NCBI RefSeq assembly: GCF_025628965.1
Contig: NZ_JAOTEN010000003.1
Span: 124,001 to 188,000, forward strand
DNA: 64,000 bases
Direction: 5' to 3'
DNA from: Chryseobacterium gilvum
GTDB lineage: Bacteria; Bacteroidota; Bacteroidia; Flavobacteriales; Weeksellaceae
The position numbers were made by a program, and so were the translations under genes. The notes beneath the pieces were generated by a model, which was not told the DNA's origin, did no database searches, and saw nothing but the letters and a program-made list of their open reading frames with translations. Below are positions 36,663-45,600 of this stretch, one piece after another. How positions within the stretch are numbered: position 1 is the stretch's first letter; the number at the start of each line of letters is the position of its first letter.

Positions 36663-37646
36663 ATGAAATACGCAAAAAACATCCTCGAAACGATAGGAAA
36701 CACGCCATTGGTAAAGCTCAATAAAGTTTTGGGAGAAGATTTTCCGGCATTGGTTTTGGCTAAAATAGAAACATTCAACCCCGGAAATTCTGTAAAAGAT
36801 AGAATGGCCGTGAAGATGATTGAAGATGCAGAAAAAGACGGAAGATTAAAACCGGGCGGAACTATCATTGAAGGGACTTCCGGAAATACGGGGATGGGAT
36901 TGGCTCTTGCCGCAATTGTTAAAGGCTACAAATGTATTTTTGTAACCAATTCTAAACAGTCTAAAGAAAAATGTGATATCCTTCGTGCAGTGGGTGCGGA
37001 AGTAATTGTGTGTCCTACGGATGTAAAACCTACTGATCCGCGTTCTTATTATTCGGTTTCTAAACGATTAGCTACTGAAACAGAAAACGGATGGTACGTC
37101 AACCAATATGATAATCTATCAAACAGGACCGCTCATTACGAATCTACCGCTCCGGAAATCTGGGAACAGACTGATGGAAAACTGACTCATTTTTTAGCCG
37201 GCGCAGGAACCGGGGGTACAGTTACCGGTTGCGGGATGTTTTTTAAAGAAAGAAATCCGAATATAAAAATCATCGGTGTTGATACCTACGGTTCTATTTT
37301 AAAGGAATACCATGAAACAGGTGAGCTTCATTACGATCATGCGTATACATATGTTACAGAAGGAATCGGGGAAGATATCATTCCTGAAAATTATGATATG
37401 TCTGTAATTGATCATTTTGAAAAAGTAACTGATAAAGACGGCGCTATCTACGCCAGAAAACTGGCAAAAGAAGAAGGGATTTTCTGCGGATATTCTGCAG
37501 GAAGCGCCATTGCATCGCTGATCCAGATGAAAGACCAGTTTACGAAAGATGATGTGATTGTCGTATTGCTGCATGATCACGGCTCAAGATATGTAGGGAA
37601 AGTGTACAACGACGAATGGATGAAAGAAATGGGTTGGCTGGATTAA
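36663..37646 (+). CDS. PLP-dependent cysteine synthase / CBS-like enzyme
   Basis: A 327-residue fold-type II PLP enzyme. The Schiff-base lysine is in NPGNSVKDR (Lys45), the phosphate-binding loop is TSGNTGMG (72-79) and a second loop is GAGTGGTVTG. It forms cysteine from O-acetylserine and sulfide, or cystathionine from homocysteine and serine. The EGTSGNTG form and the YYSVSKRLA region resemble CBS-like enzymes of Bacteroidota, so the exact reaction is open. The gene stands alone with its own promoter and ends at a good terminator. Confidence 0.88.
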   Translation: MKYAKNILETIGNTPLVKLNKVLGEDFPALVLAKIETFNPGNSVKDRMAVKMIEDAEKDGRLKPGGTIIEGTSGNTGMGLALAAIVKGYKCIFVTNSKQSKEKCDILRAVGAEVIVCPTDVKPTDPRSYYSVSKRLATETENGWYVNQYDNLSNRTAHYESTAPEIWEQTDGKLTHFLAGAGTGGTVTGCGMFFKERNPNIKIIGVDTYGSILKEYHETGELHYDHAYTYVTEGIGEDIIPENYDMSVIDHFEKVTDKDGAIYARKLAKEEGIFCGYSAGSAIASLIQMKDQFTKDDVIVVLLHDHGSRYVGKVYNDEWMKEMGWLD

Positions 37647-37672
37647 GCAATCTTCTTTATAATAAATAAAAA

Positions 37673-37695
37673 ACTCAGAGCTTAGTACTCTGAGT
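37673..37695. terminator. Bidirectional terminator
   Basis: ACTCAGAG and CTCTGAGT enclose a 7-base loop, with A-run before and T-run after. It separates the convergent cysteine synthase and YcxB-like genes. Confidence 0.85.
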
Positions 37696-37702
37696 TTTTT
37701 AT

Positions 37703-38227
37703 TTATTGAACGTTTTTCTTAACTGCCTGTTTCAGCAAATCATAATCTGATGCACGCATTGATTTTTTCGGAAACATATAATTGAATTTCCCTTCTAAGG
37801 CAATGAATTTTTCATCAATCTCAGCGGCAGTAAATTCTGTCCAGAGACTCGTTTCTTTGTGATGATTAAGGTTTACTTTAAAAACTTTAGCATTAAATTG
37901 AATCTGATATATTTCAGCGTTTTCCAAAGTCTTCAGATAAGCAACTACTTCTTTTTTCCATTTCGAAACCTTGTTGACCGCCAAAGAAAGATATACCGCA
38001 CAAAGCAGAAAAAGAAAGCTTACAAAATATAAAATCCCGAATTTCTCCTTGCTCAGATCATCTTTAAAGAAAAACAGGATTACCAAGATGAAAGCCATTA
38101 CCACAGTGGTAATAAATTTTCCTTTTACGGAAGGCGAAAAAAACAGGCTTCCCTGATTTCCATGAAGATACACTTCTTCAAAATCTTTCCTGTTGACCTG
38201 TAAGCTGATAATTTTATCGTCATTCAT
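37703..38227 (-). CDS. YcxB-like membrane protein
   Basis: A 174-residue protein with a cytoplasmic head of about 35 residues, two membrane helices (about 38-56 and 65-85) and a C-terminal domain with SLWTEFTAAEIDEKFIALEGKF-like YcxB signatures. YcxB-like proteins are of unknown function. It converges on the cysteine synthase gene and is followed upstream by cbpM on the same strand with a 42-base gap. Confidence 0.65.
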   Translation of the reverse strand: MNDDKIISLQVNRKDFEEVYLHGNQGSLFFSPSVKGKFITTVVMAFILVILFFFKDDLSKEKFGILYFVSFLFLLCAVYLSLAVNKVSKWKKEVVAYLKTLENAEIYQIQFNAKVFKVNLNHHKETSLWTEFTAAEIDEKFIALEGKFNYMFPKKSMRASDYDLLKQAVKKNVQ

Positions 38228-38269
38228 TCCCTGAAATATTAATTGATCGTATGCATATACAAAACTAAA

Positions 38270-38572
38270 TCAAATATCTTCATATTTACCACGGATTACA
38301 GAAAGTTTATGCATTAATTCCCGATTTTTCTGATGCATCTCTTCCATCTTTCGAAGCATATCATGAATCACTTCCAGACCCGGAAGATTGATCTCGAGAT
38401 CATAATGCCAATTGATAAATTTTTCAAAAACCGGCAGATCATCATACAGCAGATAACGGGTTTCGTTTTCCGTTTCTACGGGCAATAAGCCTCCAGTAAC
38501 CAATTCATCAAAAAAGGTAATTTCAACATTGTATATTTTTACGAGTTCTTCCCGTGATATTCTCTCGCTCAT
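38270..38572 (-). CDS. cbpM: Chaperone modulator CbpM-type protein
   Basis: A 100-residue MerR-like helical protein. It begins with an ISREELVKIYNVEITFFDELV helix-turn-helix-like segment and ends with a coiled coil (MLRKMEEMHQKNRELMHKL). CbpM binds the J-domain of CbpA and inhibits it. It lies two bases after the cbpA stop codon on the same strand, the usual operon order. The length matches the family. Confidence 0.88.
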   Translation of the reverse strand: MSERISREELVKIYNVEITFFDELVTGGLLPVETENETRYLLYDDLPVFEKFINWHYDLEINLPGLEVIHDMLRKMEEMHQKNRELMHKLSVIRGKYEDI

Positions 38573-38574
38573 GA

Positions 38575-39480
38575 TCAGGAATTTTTAAGTTGTTTAAAAA
38601 GTTCTTTCTGTTTCTCGGTAAGATGAGTGGGCAACTTCACTTCATACGTCACAAAAAGGTCACCAAATTCACCCTCTTTTTTATACACCGGAAATCCTTT
38701 TCCTTTCAATCTTACGGTGGTTCCGTTTTGGGTTTCGGGCTTTACTTTCAGGTTCACGCTTCCGTCCAGCGTTTCTACTTTTACATCACCACCCAAAACT
38801 GCCGTATAAAGGTCAATACTGATTTTCGTTTTCAGGTCATCTCCTGCTCTCTCAAAATCCGGATCTGCAAGAATATTGAACGTGATATACAGATCTCCAT
38901 TCGGTCCGCCATTAAAACCAGGGTTTCCGTGGCCTTTCAATTTAATCTGCTGTCCGTCATACACGCCTGCAGGAATGGTAATTCTCACTTTTTTACCATT
39001 TATATCAAAAGTTTGCTGATGTGTCGTCGCAGCATCTTTCAAATGTAAATCTAAATTTGCATGAATGTCTTGGCCTTTAAATTTCCCTGAAGCGCTTCCG
39101 CGTGAACTCCTTCCGAACCCTCCTTCTCCACCAAACATACTTTGGAAAAAATCTGAAAAATCTTCACCCTCTCCAAAATCTGCTCCTGAAAATCCACCTC
39201 CGTAATTTTGTCCCTGATATTGTTGTTGCTGTCTCGCTTTTTCGTATTCTTCGCCATGCTTCCAGTTTTCGCCGTATTTATCGTATTTACTGCGGTTTTC
39301 AGGATTACTGAGCACTTCATTGGCTTCATTCAGCTCTTTGAATTTTTTTTCAGCTTCCTTATCATTCGGGTTAAGATCAGGATGAAGTTTTCTCGCAAGT
39401 TTCCTGTATGCTTTTTTGATGTCTTCCTGCGTTGCGCTTTTGTCTACGCCTAAAATTTTATAATAATCTATATAAGCCAT
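38575..39480 (-). CDS. cbpA: CbpA/DnaJ-type co-chaperone
   Basis: A 301-residue J-domain protein. The J-domain (residues 1-70) holds the HPD motif at 33-35. A Gly/Phe-rich stretch (about 85-135, [15 protein letters not shown]) is followed by two C-terminal substrate-binding domains, with no zinc-finger cysteines, so it is CbpA-type rather than DnaJ-type. It stimulates the DnaK ATPase on unfolded proteins. Its inhibitor CbpM follows immediately. Confidence 0.92.
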   Translation of the reverse strand: MAYIDYYKILGVDKSATQEDIKKAYRKLARKLHPDLNPNDKEAEKKFKELNEANEVLSNPENRSKYDKYGENWKHGEEYEKARQQQQYQGQNYGGGFSGADFGEGEDFSDFFQSMFGGEGGFGRSSRGSASGKFKGQDIHANLDLHLKDAATTHQQTFDINGKKVRITIPAGVYDGQQIKLKGHGNPGFNGGPNGDLYITFNILADPDFERAGDDLKTKISIDLYTAVLGGDVKVETLDGSVNLKVKPETQNGTTVRLKGKGFPVYKKEGEFGDLFVTYEVKLPTHLTEKQKELFKQLKNS

Positions 39481-39552
39481 AGAAACAATGTTTACTCAAA
39501 TTTAGAAAATTTAAAGCAGAAAATAAACGGTAAAATTGTTAAAAAATAGATT

Positions 39553-39560
39553 TATCTTTG
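39553..39560 (+). promoter_or_regulatory. -7 element of the symporter gene
   Basis: TATCTTTG fits TAnnTTTG, 14 bases before the ATG at 39575. A TTG at 39536 is 14 bases upstream, which is shorter than usual. Confidence 0.4.
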
Positions 39561-39574
39561 ATAAAAATCATTGC

Positions 39575-40774
39575 ATGAAAGAGGTTTTAAAAAACTATTC
39601 GGGAATTATTTTTTTGCTTCTCGGGATTGCCTTTGGAAGCATTTTGGGTATTGTGGCTCCGCAGATCGTTGAGTACATAAAACCTTTGGGAGATATTTTC
39701 CTGAACCTCCTTTTCGTAAGTGTGGTTCCGCTGGTATTTTTTGCCGTATCCAATTCTATTGCTTCACTAGAACAGCAGGCAAAATTTGGAAAAATCATTT
39801 TCACCATGTCCTTTACTTTTCTTTTTTTTATAGTTATTGCCGCGGTTTTTACCATGATTATGGTGTATCTATTTCCGGTTTCTTCCATACCGGGAAGTTC
39901 GGAAATCCTGATCGAGCAAAGTTCAAAAGAAAACTGGGGCGACAGGATTGTAAGCTTTTTCACGGTAGGAGAATTTACCGAAGTTTTTTCGCGTAAAAAT
40001 ATGCTGGCTCTTTTGATTTTTGCTTTTCTGACCGGTTTTGCAGCCAGAAAATCGGGAGACAACGGAAAACCTTTCCGGCTTTTCATCGCATCCGGATATG
40101 AAGTAATGAAAGAATTGCTTCTGATGATCATGAAAATCGCACCTATCGGTTTAGGAGCTTATTTTGCGTATCAGGTTGCAACGTTGGGACCACAGCTTTT
40201 CGGATTTTATGCAAAACCTTTAGGATTGTATTATATTGCAGGAATTATTTATTTTTTGGTATTTTTTTCTTTGTATGCTTTTATCGCAGACGGACAGAAC
40301 GGCATCAAAAGTTTCTGGAAAAACTCAATTTATCCCACACTTACCGCTTTAAGTACCTGCAGCAGCTTTGCTACAATGCCCGCAAATTTGGTAGCGGCTT
40401 CAAAAATAGGAATCCCGGCTTCGATTGCTAATCTTGTGATACCGATGGGCACTACTTTACATAAAAACGGGTCTTCCATGTCTTCTATTATTAAAATATA
40501 TATTGCGTTTCAGATTATCGGAAGAGATTTTTTTGAACCTTCCAATCTTTTACTGGCTTTAGGCATCACGGTTTTTGTAAGTATTGTTGCAGGAGGCATC
40601 CCAAATGGAGGCTATATCGGCGAAATGCTGATGATTTCTGTATATCATCTGCCTCAGGAAGCCGTTCCTGCCGTGATTATTATCGGAACGCTCGTTGATC
40701 CTCTCGCGACGGTTTTAAATGCTGTCGGAGATATTGTCGCGGCGATGTTTGTCAGTCGGTTTGTCAAAGTTTGA
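39575..40774 (+). CDS. Dicarboxylate/amino acid:cation symporter (DAACS)
   Basis: A 399-residue membrane protein of the GltP/DctA family. It has eight helices and two re-entrant loops. The re-entrant loop 1 is Ser-rich (STCSSFATMPANL), followed by GTTLHKNGSSMS, and the C-terminal loop GGIPNGG is complete. It imports glutamate, aspartate or C4-dicarboxylates with Na+ or H+. The usual MNxDG motif appears as LHKNG, as in several Bacteroidota members. The ATG at 39575 is preferred because the 13 residues upstream overlap the promoter. Confidence 0.9.
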   Translation: MKEVLKNYSGIIFLLLGIAFGSILGIVAPQIVEYIKPLGDIFLNLLFVSVVPLVFFAVSNSIASLEQQAKFGKIIFTMSFTFLFFIVIAAVFTMIMVYLFPVSSIPGSSEILIEQSSKENWGDRIVSFFTVGEFTEVFSRKNMLALLIFAFLTGFAARKSGDNGKPFRLFIASGYEVMKELLLMIMKIAPIGLGAYFAYQVATLGPQLFGFYAKPLGLYYIAGIIYFLVFFSLYAFIADGQNGIKSFWKNSIYPTLTALSTCSSFATMPANLVAASKIGIPASIANLVIPMGTTLHKNGSSMSSIIKIYIAFQIIGRDFFEPSNLLLALGITVFVSIVAGGIPNGGYIGEMLMISVYHLPQEAVPAVIIIGTLVDPLATVLNAVGDIVAAMFVSRFVKV

Positions 40775-40828
40775 TGCCTTATAATTCTTAACAATTTGAT
40801 CAATCATTACAGATTTAATTTTATTATT

Positions 40829-41374
40829 ATGAACTCTTTTTATAAAAGTATTGGACTTTGTGAAGAACTAACTTTAGCTACAGAATTAAACAAAACAGAG
40901 TTTGTGTCGGATCTGGAAAAGCTAATCTACAAAAGTAATTTCGGTATTTTTGAAGTATCTGAATATTCAATCCCAAACAGATACAAATATAGAGGAATTG
41001 TAAATGATCATGATTTTATAATAAGACGAAGAAAACGTTTTTTTGAAAATACGATTCCCAATCCAAAAATCAAAGGCCGTATTGATGAGAAAAATGGCGA
41101 AACTTACATTACGGTAGTGTTTACGCCTTTAACATATCATTTTTTAAGAATCATGTTTTTAGTAATTGTCTTTTCTATAATTATTGTCAATATGAACCAT
41201 TCAAAAAACAACGAGATGATTTTTATGATTTTGATTCCTTTATTTACACTACTGACGCAATATTTCATTGTAAAAAGAGGGATCGCAAAGGAAAAATATA
41301 ATTTCGTCAGAGAATTAAATTTTATTATTAATAAAAGAAATCAATTTGCCATACAACAAGCTGAAATATTTTAA
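40829..41374 (+). CDS. Uncharacterised membrane protein
   Basis: A 181-residue protein with a soluble N-terminal half (about 1-105, with a basic RRRKRFFENTIP patch), two membrane helices (about 108-126 and 135-152) and a short basic tail. No family is recognised; the split is similar to that of the YcxB-like protein at 37703 with the order of parts reversed. The ATG at 40829 is chosen, since the upstream extension is an AT-rich leader. It stands alone after the symporter gene. Confidence 0.6.
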   Translation: MNSFYKSIGLCEELTLATELNKTEFVSDLEKLIYKSNFGIFEVSEYSIPNRYKYRGIVNDHDFIIRRRKRFFENTIPNPKIKGRIDEKNGETYITVVFTPLTYHFLRIMFLVIVFSIIIVNMNHSKNNEMIFMILIPLFTLLTQYFIVKRGIAKEKYNFVRELNFIINKRNQFAIQQAEIF

Positions 41375-41563
41375 TTTCAAAAAGTGATGTTAAGACATTC
41401 AGATTGAATTTTTAATTATGAGGCATTGAATAATTCGTAGGTTTTGTGTTGTGGTCTTATGATTTCAAACCAAAATTCACCTTAAAATGGAAAAAATCAC
41501 ATAATATTTTTATCATTATCATTATTTTAACGCATTGAATTACTTTACAGTAAGAAAAATGAT

Positions 41564-41571
41564 TATTTTTG
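41564..41571 (+). promoter_or_regulatory. -7 element of the adhesin gene
   Basis: TATTTTTG matches TAnnTTTG and lies 26 bases before the ATG at 41598. Confidence 0.45.
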
Positions 41572-41597
41572 TATACAAACAATTTAAACAAAAGTCT

Positions 41598-44500
41598 ATG
41601 AAGAAAACTTTTACTTCTTTTATTCTTCTCTGTTTGATCACTCTGGGCTTTACAGCACAGCTATACGGTCAGACACCCGCACCTTTGCCTTACACGCAAA
41701 ATTTTTCCGGCATTAATGATTTTACCTTTGTCAACGGAACCCAGACCAATAAATGGGCATTCGGAGCAGCAACAGGGAATGCCGCAAATTCTATTTACGT
41801 GTCTAATAACAATGGTACAGCCAATAACTACACGGTTACAGCAACAAGTGTAGTTCAGGCATACAGGGATATCGCAATCCCTGCGGGTACAACAGCTGCT
41901 ACACCGGGAACGTTATCGTTTGACTGGAAAGCAGTGGGAGAAGCATGTTGTGATTATCTGAGAGTCTGGCTCGTTCCAGCAACATTTACCCCTACTGCAG
42001 GTACACAAATTACAGCAGGAACCGGAAGAATTCAGCTTGGAGCCAATTACAACCAGCAGGCTGCATGGCAGTCATACTCAAATACGGCAGTGAATCTTGC
42101 AAGTTTTGCAGGATCTACCATGCGTCTTGTATTTGAATGGAGAAATGACGGAAGCTTAGGAACAGATCCTTCCGTTGCGATTGACAATATTAATCTATTG
42201 ATCCCAACGTGTAGTGCACCTACTGCACCTGCTGTAAATGCAATTACCGCAAACAGTGCTACAATCAGCTGGACCGGGATTACTCCTGCACCGGCAAACG
42301 GTTATCAGTATTATGTTTCTACAGTTTCTACACCACCAACACCATCGACGGTTCCTACAGGAACGACAACGGCGACATCAGTACCTTTAAGTCTTTTGAC
42401 GCCCAATACTACGTATTATTGGTGGGTGCGTGCAATCTGTAGCCCTACAGATTCAAGTACATGGACTGCAGGAACTACTTTCAGTACCACTCAGATTCCA
42501 GCTACCCTTCCGTACAGCCAGAACTTTTCAACAAGTAATGGTTTCGGATTTGTAAACGGAACCCAGACCAATAAATGGGCATATGGAGCAGCAACAGGAA
42601 ATTTAGCCAACTCGCTTTATATTTCTGATGACAACGGAACGACTAATAATTATTCAATTACCTCAACAAGTGTAGTTCAGGCGTACAGAGACTTTGCTAT
42701 CCCTGCAGGAACTACGGCAGCTTCCCCGGCTATTCTTTCATTTGACTGGAAAGCAATGGGAGAATCTTGCTGTGATTACCTTAGAGTATGGCTTGTCCCT
42801 ACTTCCTTTATGCCTACAGCTGGAACGCAGATTGCAGCAGGTACAGGGAGAATTCAGTTGGGAGCTAATTTAAACCAGCAAACAGGTTGGCAAAATTATC
42901 TGAACACAAATGTGAACCTTGCAAGCTTCGCAGGTACGACAATGCGTCTTGTTTTTGAGTGGAGAAATGACGGAAGTATAGGTACACAACCTCCTGGAGC
43001 AATTGATAATATTAATTTACTGATTCCTACCTGTAAAATTCCTACAGCAATGGCGGTAACCGGAGTCGCAACTAACGGAGCAACTATCAGCTGGACGGCA
43101 ACTACGCCTCCTCCTGCAAACGGATATCAGTATTTTGTATCAACTAGCCCTGCCCCACCTATCGGAACGACCATTCCTACAGGATCTACTGCAGGTACAT
43201 CCGTAGTTTTGAATACATTAACACCTAATACAACGTATTATTGGTGGGTTCGAGCAGTATGCAGCCCAACGGATTCAAGTATATGGGTAGGCGGACCAAG
43301 CTTTACCACAACGCAGATTCCTGCTATTATCCCGTATGTTCAACAATTCAATACAAATGATTTTGGATTTGTAAACGGAAGCCAGACTAATAAATGGACA
43401 TTTGGACCGGCAACAGGAAATACTGGAAATTCTATCTATATTTCAAATGATAATGCTACCACCAATGCTTATACCATAAGTTCAACATCAGTAGTTCAGG
43501 CATACAGAGATATTGCTGTACCTGCAGGAACTACCAACGCAGCATTCTCATTTGACTGGAAGGCACAAGGTGAAAGCTCGTTCGATTATTTAAGAGTATG
43601 GTTGGTACCGGCAGGCTTTATGCCAACTGCGGGCACACAGATTACCGCAGGTACGGGAAGAGTACAAATAGGAACCAATTATAACCTTCAGGGAACATGG
43701 CAGTCTTTCCTTAATTCAAATTTGAATTTGAGCAGCTTTGCAGGAACTACCATGCGTCTTGTATTTGAGTGGAGAAATGATGGAAGCGGAGGAACTCAGC
43801 CACCTGCAGCGATCGACAATGTAAAATTGCTGATCTGTAGAAATAATACTCCTACTGTGACGGTAAGCGGTGTTACTCATAACAGTGCAGTTGTTACCTG
43901 GAATCAGGATCTTGGAGGTGCATCTTATACGATAAGATACAGACCGGTAGGTTCTACAACATGGGCCACAGCTTTGGTTGCAGCAGCACCGTTCCCGGCA
44001 ACAACAAATACTTACACACTACCGTCTCTTTTATCTGCAACGCAGTATGAAGTAGAGGTAGCCGCAGTTTGTAACAATACACCGGGGATTTATTCACACA
44101 ATGTATTTACGACACGATGCGATCCCACTCCTCCGACTGTTACCGTTACCAATATTACTTCAACGTCTGCTGTAGTAACCTGGAATCCTTTAGCAGCTAG
44201 TTCAACATATATATTAAGATGGAGAAAAGTAGGAGATCCTACATGGAATACCCCTACTGTACCTGCTCCACCGGCAAACTCTTATACCATAACTGGTTTA
44301 AGCTCATTTGTAACCTACGAAGTGCAGGTAGCGAATATATGTAATGGTGAAACAACACCGAACCCATGGTCTAATCCACAGGTATTTACTACGGTAAGAA
44401 TCTGTCAGATTCCGCCTCCGGGACTTACCATTACACAACTTACGCCTACAAGCGCACAGGTAATCTGGGATGCTTTCCCGGGCGCTACCTATATTCTGAA

Positions 44501-45380
44501 ATACAGAAAAGTGGGGATTCCGAGCTGGACTACAGTTCCTGTGGCCGTGAATGCATATACCATTACAGGATTGACAGAATTAACTCAATACGAGATGCAG
44601 GTTGCCAACGTTTGTAGCGGTACTCCGGGTAATAATACCCCTCCGTACTTGTTTACAACTCCTACGATAACGTATTGCAGCATGTCATCCACCAATTCTG
44701 TGAATGAATATATTTCAAAAGTTACCGTAACCCCGAATGGTAAACCGGTGATGGATAATCCTTCCAACGCTTCGAATTATTCTGATTTTACCGGTAACCC
44801 GGCGAAGTTTATTCAAATGATTCAGGGTTCTTCAAATAATCAGATTACGATTGAGAAGAAGCTTAACGGTACATCAAGCGCAGGATTAGCAGTATGGATC
44901 GATTTTAACAGAAACGGTTATTTTGATATTGACGAAAGAGTTTTAGTTTCAGGTTCTAATACAACCCAAACGATCTCCGGAACATTCTCTGTACCTGCCA
45001 ACGCTTATGTAAGCAATACCAATTACCAGTATGTTACCATGAGAGTGGCAATGCAGAAAGGCGGTATCCCTGTAAACTGTACCAGTTTTGCCAATGGTGA
45101 AGTTGAAGATTACACGGTAAGAATTTCTAAACTTCCTATACCAAATGCTATTAATCAAGATGAAATACTGATCTATCCTAACCCGGTAAAAACAGTATTG
45201 AACGTGAAAAATATCAGCAAAAAAGCGAAGTACAAAATCTACAGTGTTTCAGGACAGCTGATATCAAGCGGAATGATTTTAAATAACAAGATCGACGTCA
45301 GCAGACTGACCAACGGATTATACGTAATTGACATCGAAGATGCTCAAGGAACTGTACAGAAAAAATTCATTAAAGAATAA
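41598..45380 (+). CDS. Repeat-rich secreted protein with T9SS sorting domain
   Basis: A 1260-residue secreted protein with a signal peptide (cleavage near AQLYGQ), then three modules of a jelly-roll-like anchor domain (each with PY.QNF...NGTQTNKW, FDWKA.GE, RLVFEWRNDGS). The first two are each followed by an FN3 domain (ATISW, YYWWVRA) in exact 822-base units. Three further FN3-like domains (about residues 755-1020), a GEVED domain (ANGEVEDYTV) and a C-terminal type A sorting domain (LIYPNPVKTVLNV to IKE) follow. It should be exported by Sec and T9SS and anchored at the cell surface; adhesion is inferred. The ATG at 41598 is used. Confidence 0.85.
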   Translation: MKKTFTSFILLCLITLGFTAQLYGQTPAPLPYTQNFSGINDFTFVNGTQTNKWAFGAATGNAANSIYVSNNNGTANNYTVTATSVVQAYRDIAIPAGTTAATPGTLSFDWKAVGEACCDYLRVWLVPATFTPTAGTQITAGTGRIQLGANYNQQAAWQSYSNTAVNLASFAGSTMRLVFEWRNDGSLGTDPSVAIDNINLLIPTCSAPTAPAVNAITANSATISWTGITPAPANGYQYYVSTVSTPPTPSTVPTGTTTATSVPLSLLTPNTTYYWWVRAICSPTDSSTWTAGTTFSTTQIPATLPYSQNFSTSNGFGFVNGTQTNKWAYGAATGNLANSLYISDDNGTTNNYSITSTSVVQAYRDFAIPAGTTAASPAILSFDWKAMGESCCDYLRVWLVPTSFMPTAGTQIAAGTGRIQLGANLNQQTGWQNYLNTNVNLASFAGTTMRLVFEWRNDGSIGTQPPGAIDNINLLIPTCKIPTAMAVTGVATNGATISWTATTPPPANGYQYFVSTSPAPPIGTTIPTGSTAGTSVVLNTLTPNTTYYWWVRAVCSPTDSSIWVGGPSFTTTQIPAIIPYVQQFNTNDFGFVNGSQTNKWTFGPATGNTGNSIYISNDNATTNAYTISSTSVVQAYRDIAVPAGTTNAAFSFDWKAQGESSFDYLRVWLVPAGFMPTAGTQITAGTGRVQIGTNYNLQGTWQSFLNSNLNLSSFAGTTMRLVFEWRNDGSGGTQPPAAIDNVKLLICRNNTPTVTVSGVTHNSAVVTWNQDLGGASYTIRYRPVGSTTWATALVAAAPFPATTNTYTLPSLLSATQYEVEVAAVCNNTPGIYSHNVFTTRCDPTPPTVTVTNITSTSAVVTWNPLAASSTYILRWRKVGDPTWNTPTVPAPPANSYTITGLSSFVTYEVQVANICNGETTPNPWSNPQVFTTVRICQIPPPGLTITQLTPTSAQVIWDAFPGATYILKYRKVGIPSWTTVPVAVNAYTITGLTELTQYEMQVANVCSGTPGNNTPPYLFTTPTITYCSMSSTNSVNEYISKVTVTPNGKPVMDNPSNASNYSDFTGNPAKFIQMIQGSSNNQITIEKKLNGTSSAGLAVWIDFNRNGYFDIDERVLVSGSNTTQTISGTFSVPANAYVSNTNYQYVTMRVAMQKGGIPVNCTSFANGEVEDYTVRISKLPIPNAINQDEILIYPNPVKTVLNVKNISKKAKYKIYSVSGQLISSGMILNNKIDVSRLTNGLYVIDIEDAQGTVQKKFIKE
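41685..43835 (+). repeat. Tandem modules within the adhesin gene
   Basis: Units start at 41685, 42507 and 43329, exactly 822 bases apart; the third is followed by a different FN3 domain after about 43835. Protein identity between units is high but the codons differ at many places, so the duplication is not recent. Confidence 0.85.
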
Positions 45381-45407
45381 TTGTACAATAATTAATTTAA
45401 TACAAAG

Positions 45408-45437
45408 AACCACCTATTGATTTAGGTGGTTTTTTTA
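45408..45437 (+). terminator. Terminator after the adhesin gene
   Basis: AACCACCTA and TAGGTGGTT form a perfect stem with a six-base loop, followed by a T-run. Confidence 0.85.
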
Positions 45438-45550
45438 ATATCTAATTTTAAACCAATACATAAAACTGCCAATAAAAACGAGACCGTTTTTGCCGTTACA
45501 CTGATTCTTAAGATCAAAAAATCTAATGTTCTTTAAACTCAAATACAAAA

Positions 45551-45578
45551 AAACAGCAGCGAAAATCTGCTGCTGTTT
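45551..45578. terminator. Terminator of the M1 peptidase gene
   Basis: AAACAGCAGC and GCTGCTGTTT pair across an 8-base loop. The A-run on the plus strand gives a T-run for the minus transcript. The 113 bases between the two terminators hold nothing recognisable. Confidence 0.8.
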
Positions 45579-45600
45579 TTATTATACATTTAATATACGC

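Noticed and set aside
38590..39453. Several plus-strand frames opposite cbpA
   Set aside because: They are antisense shadows of a well-supported J-domain protein gene.
41598..45380. Evenly spaced DNA repeats that might suggest a CRISPR array
   Set aside because: The units are 822 bases long, coding and in one frame; there are no short direct repeats with unique spacers.
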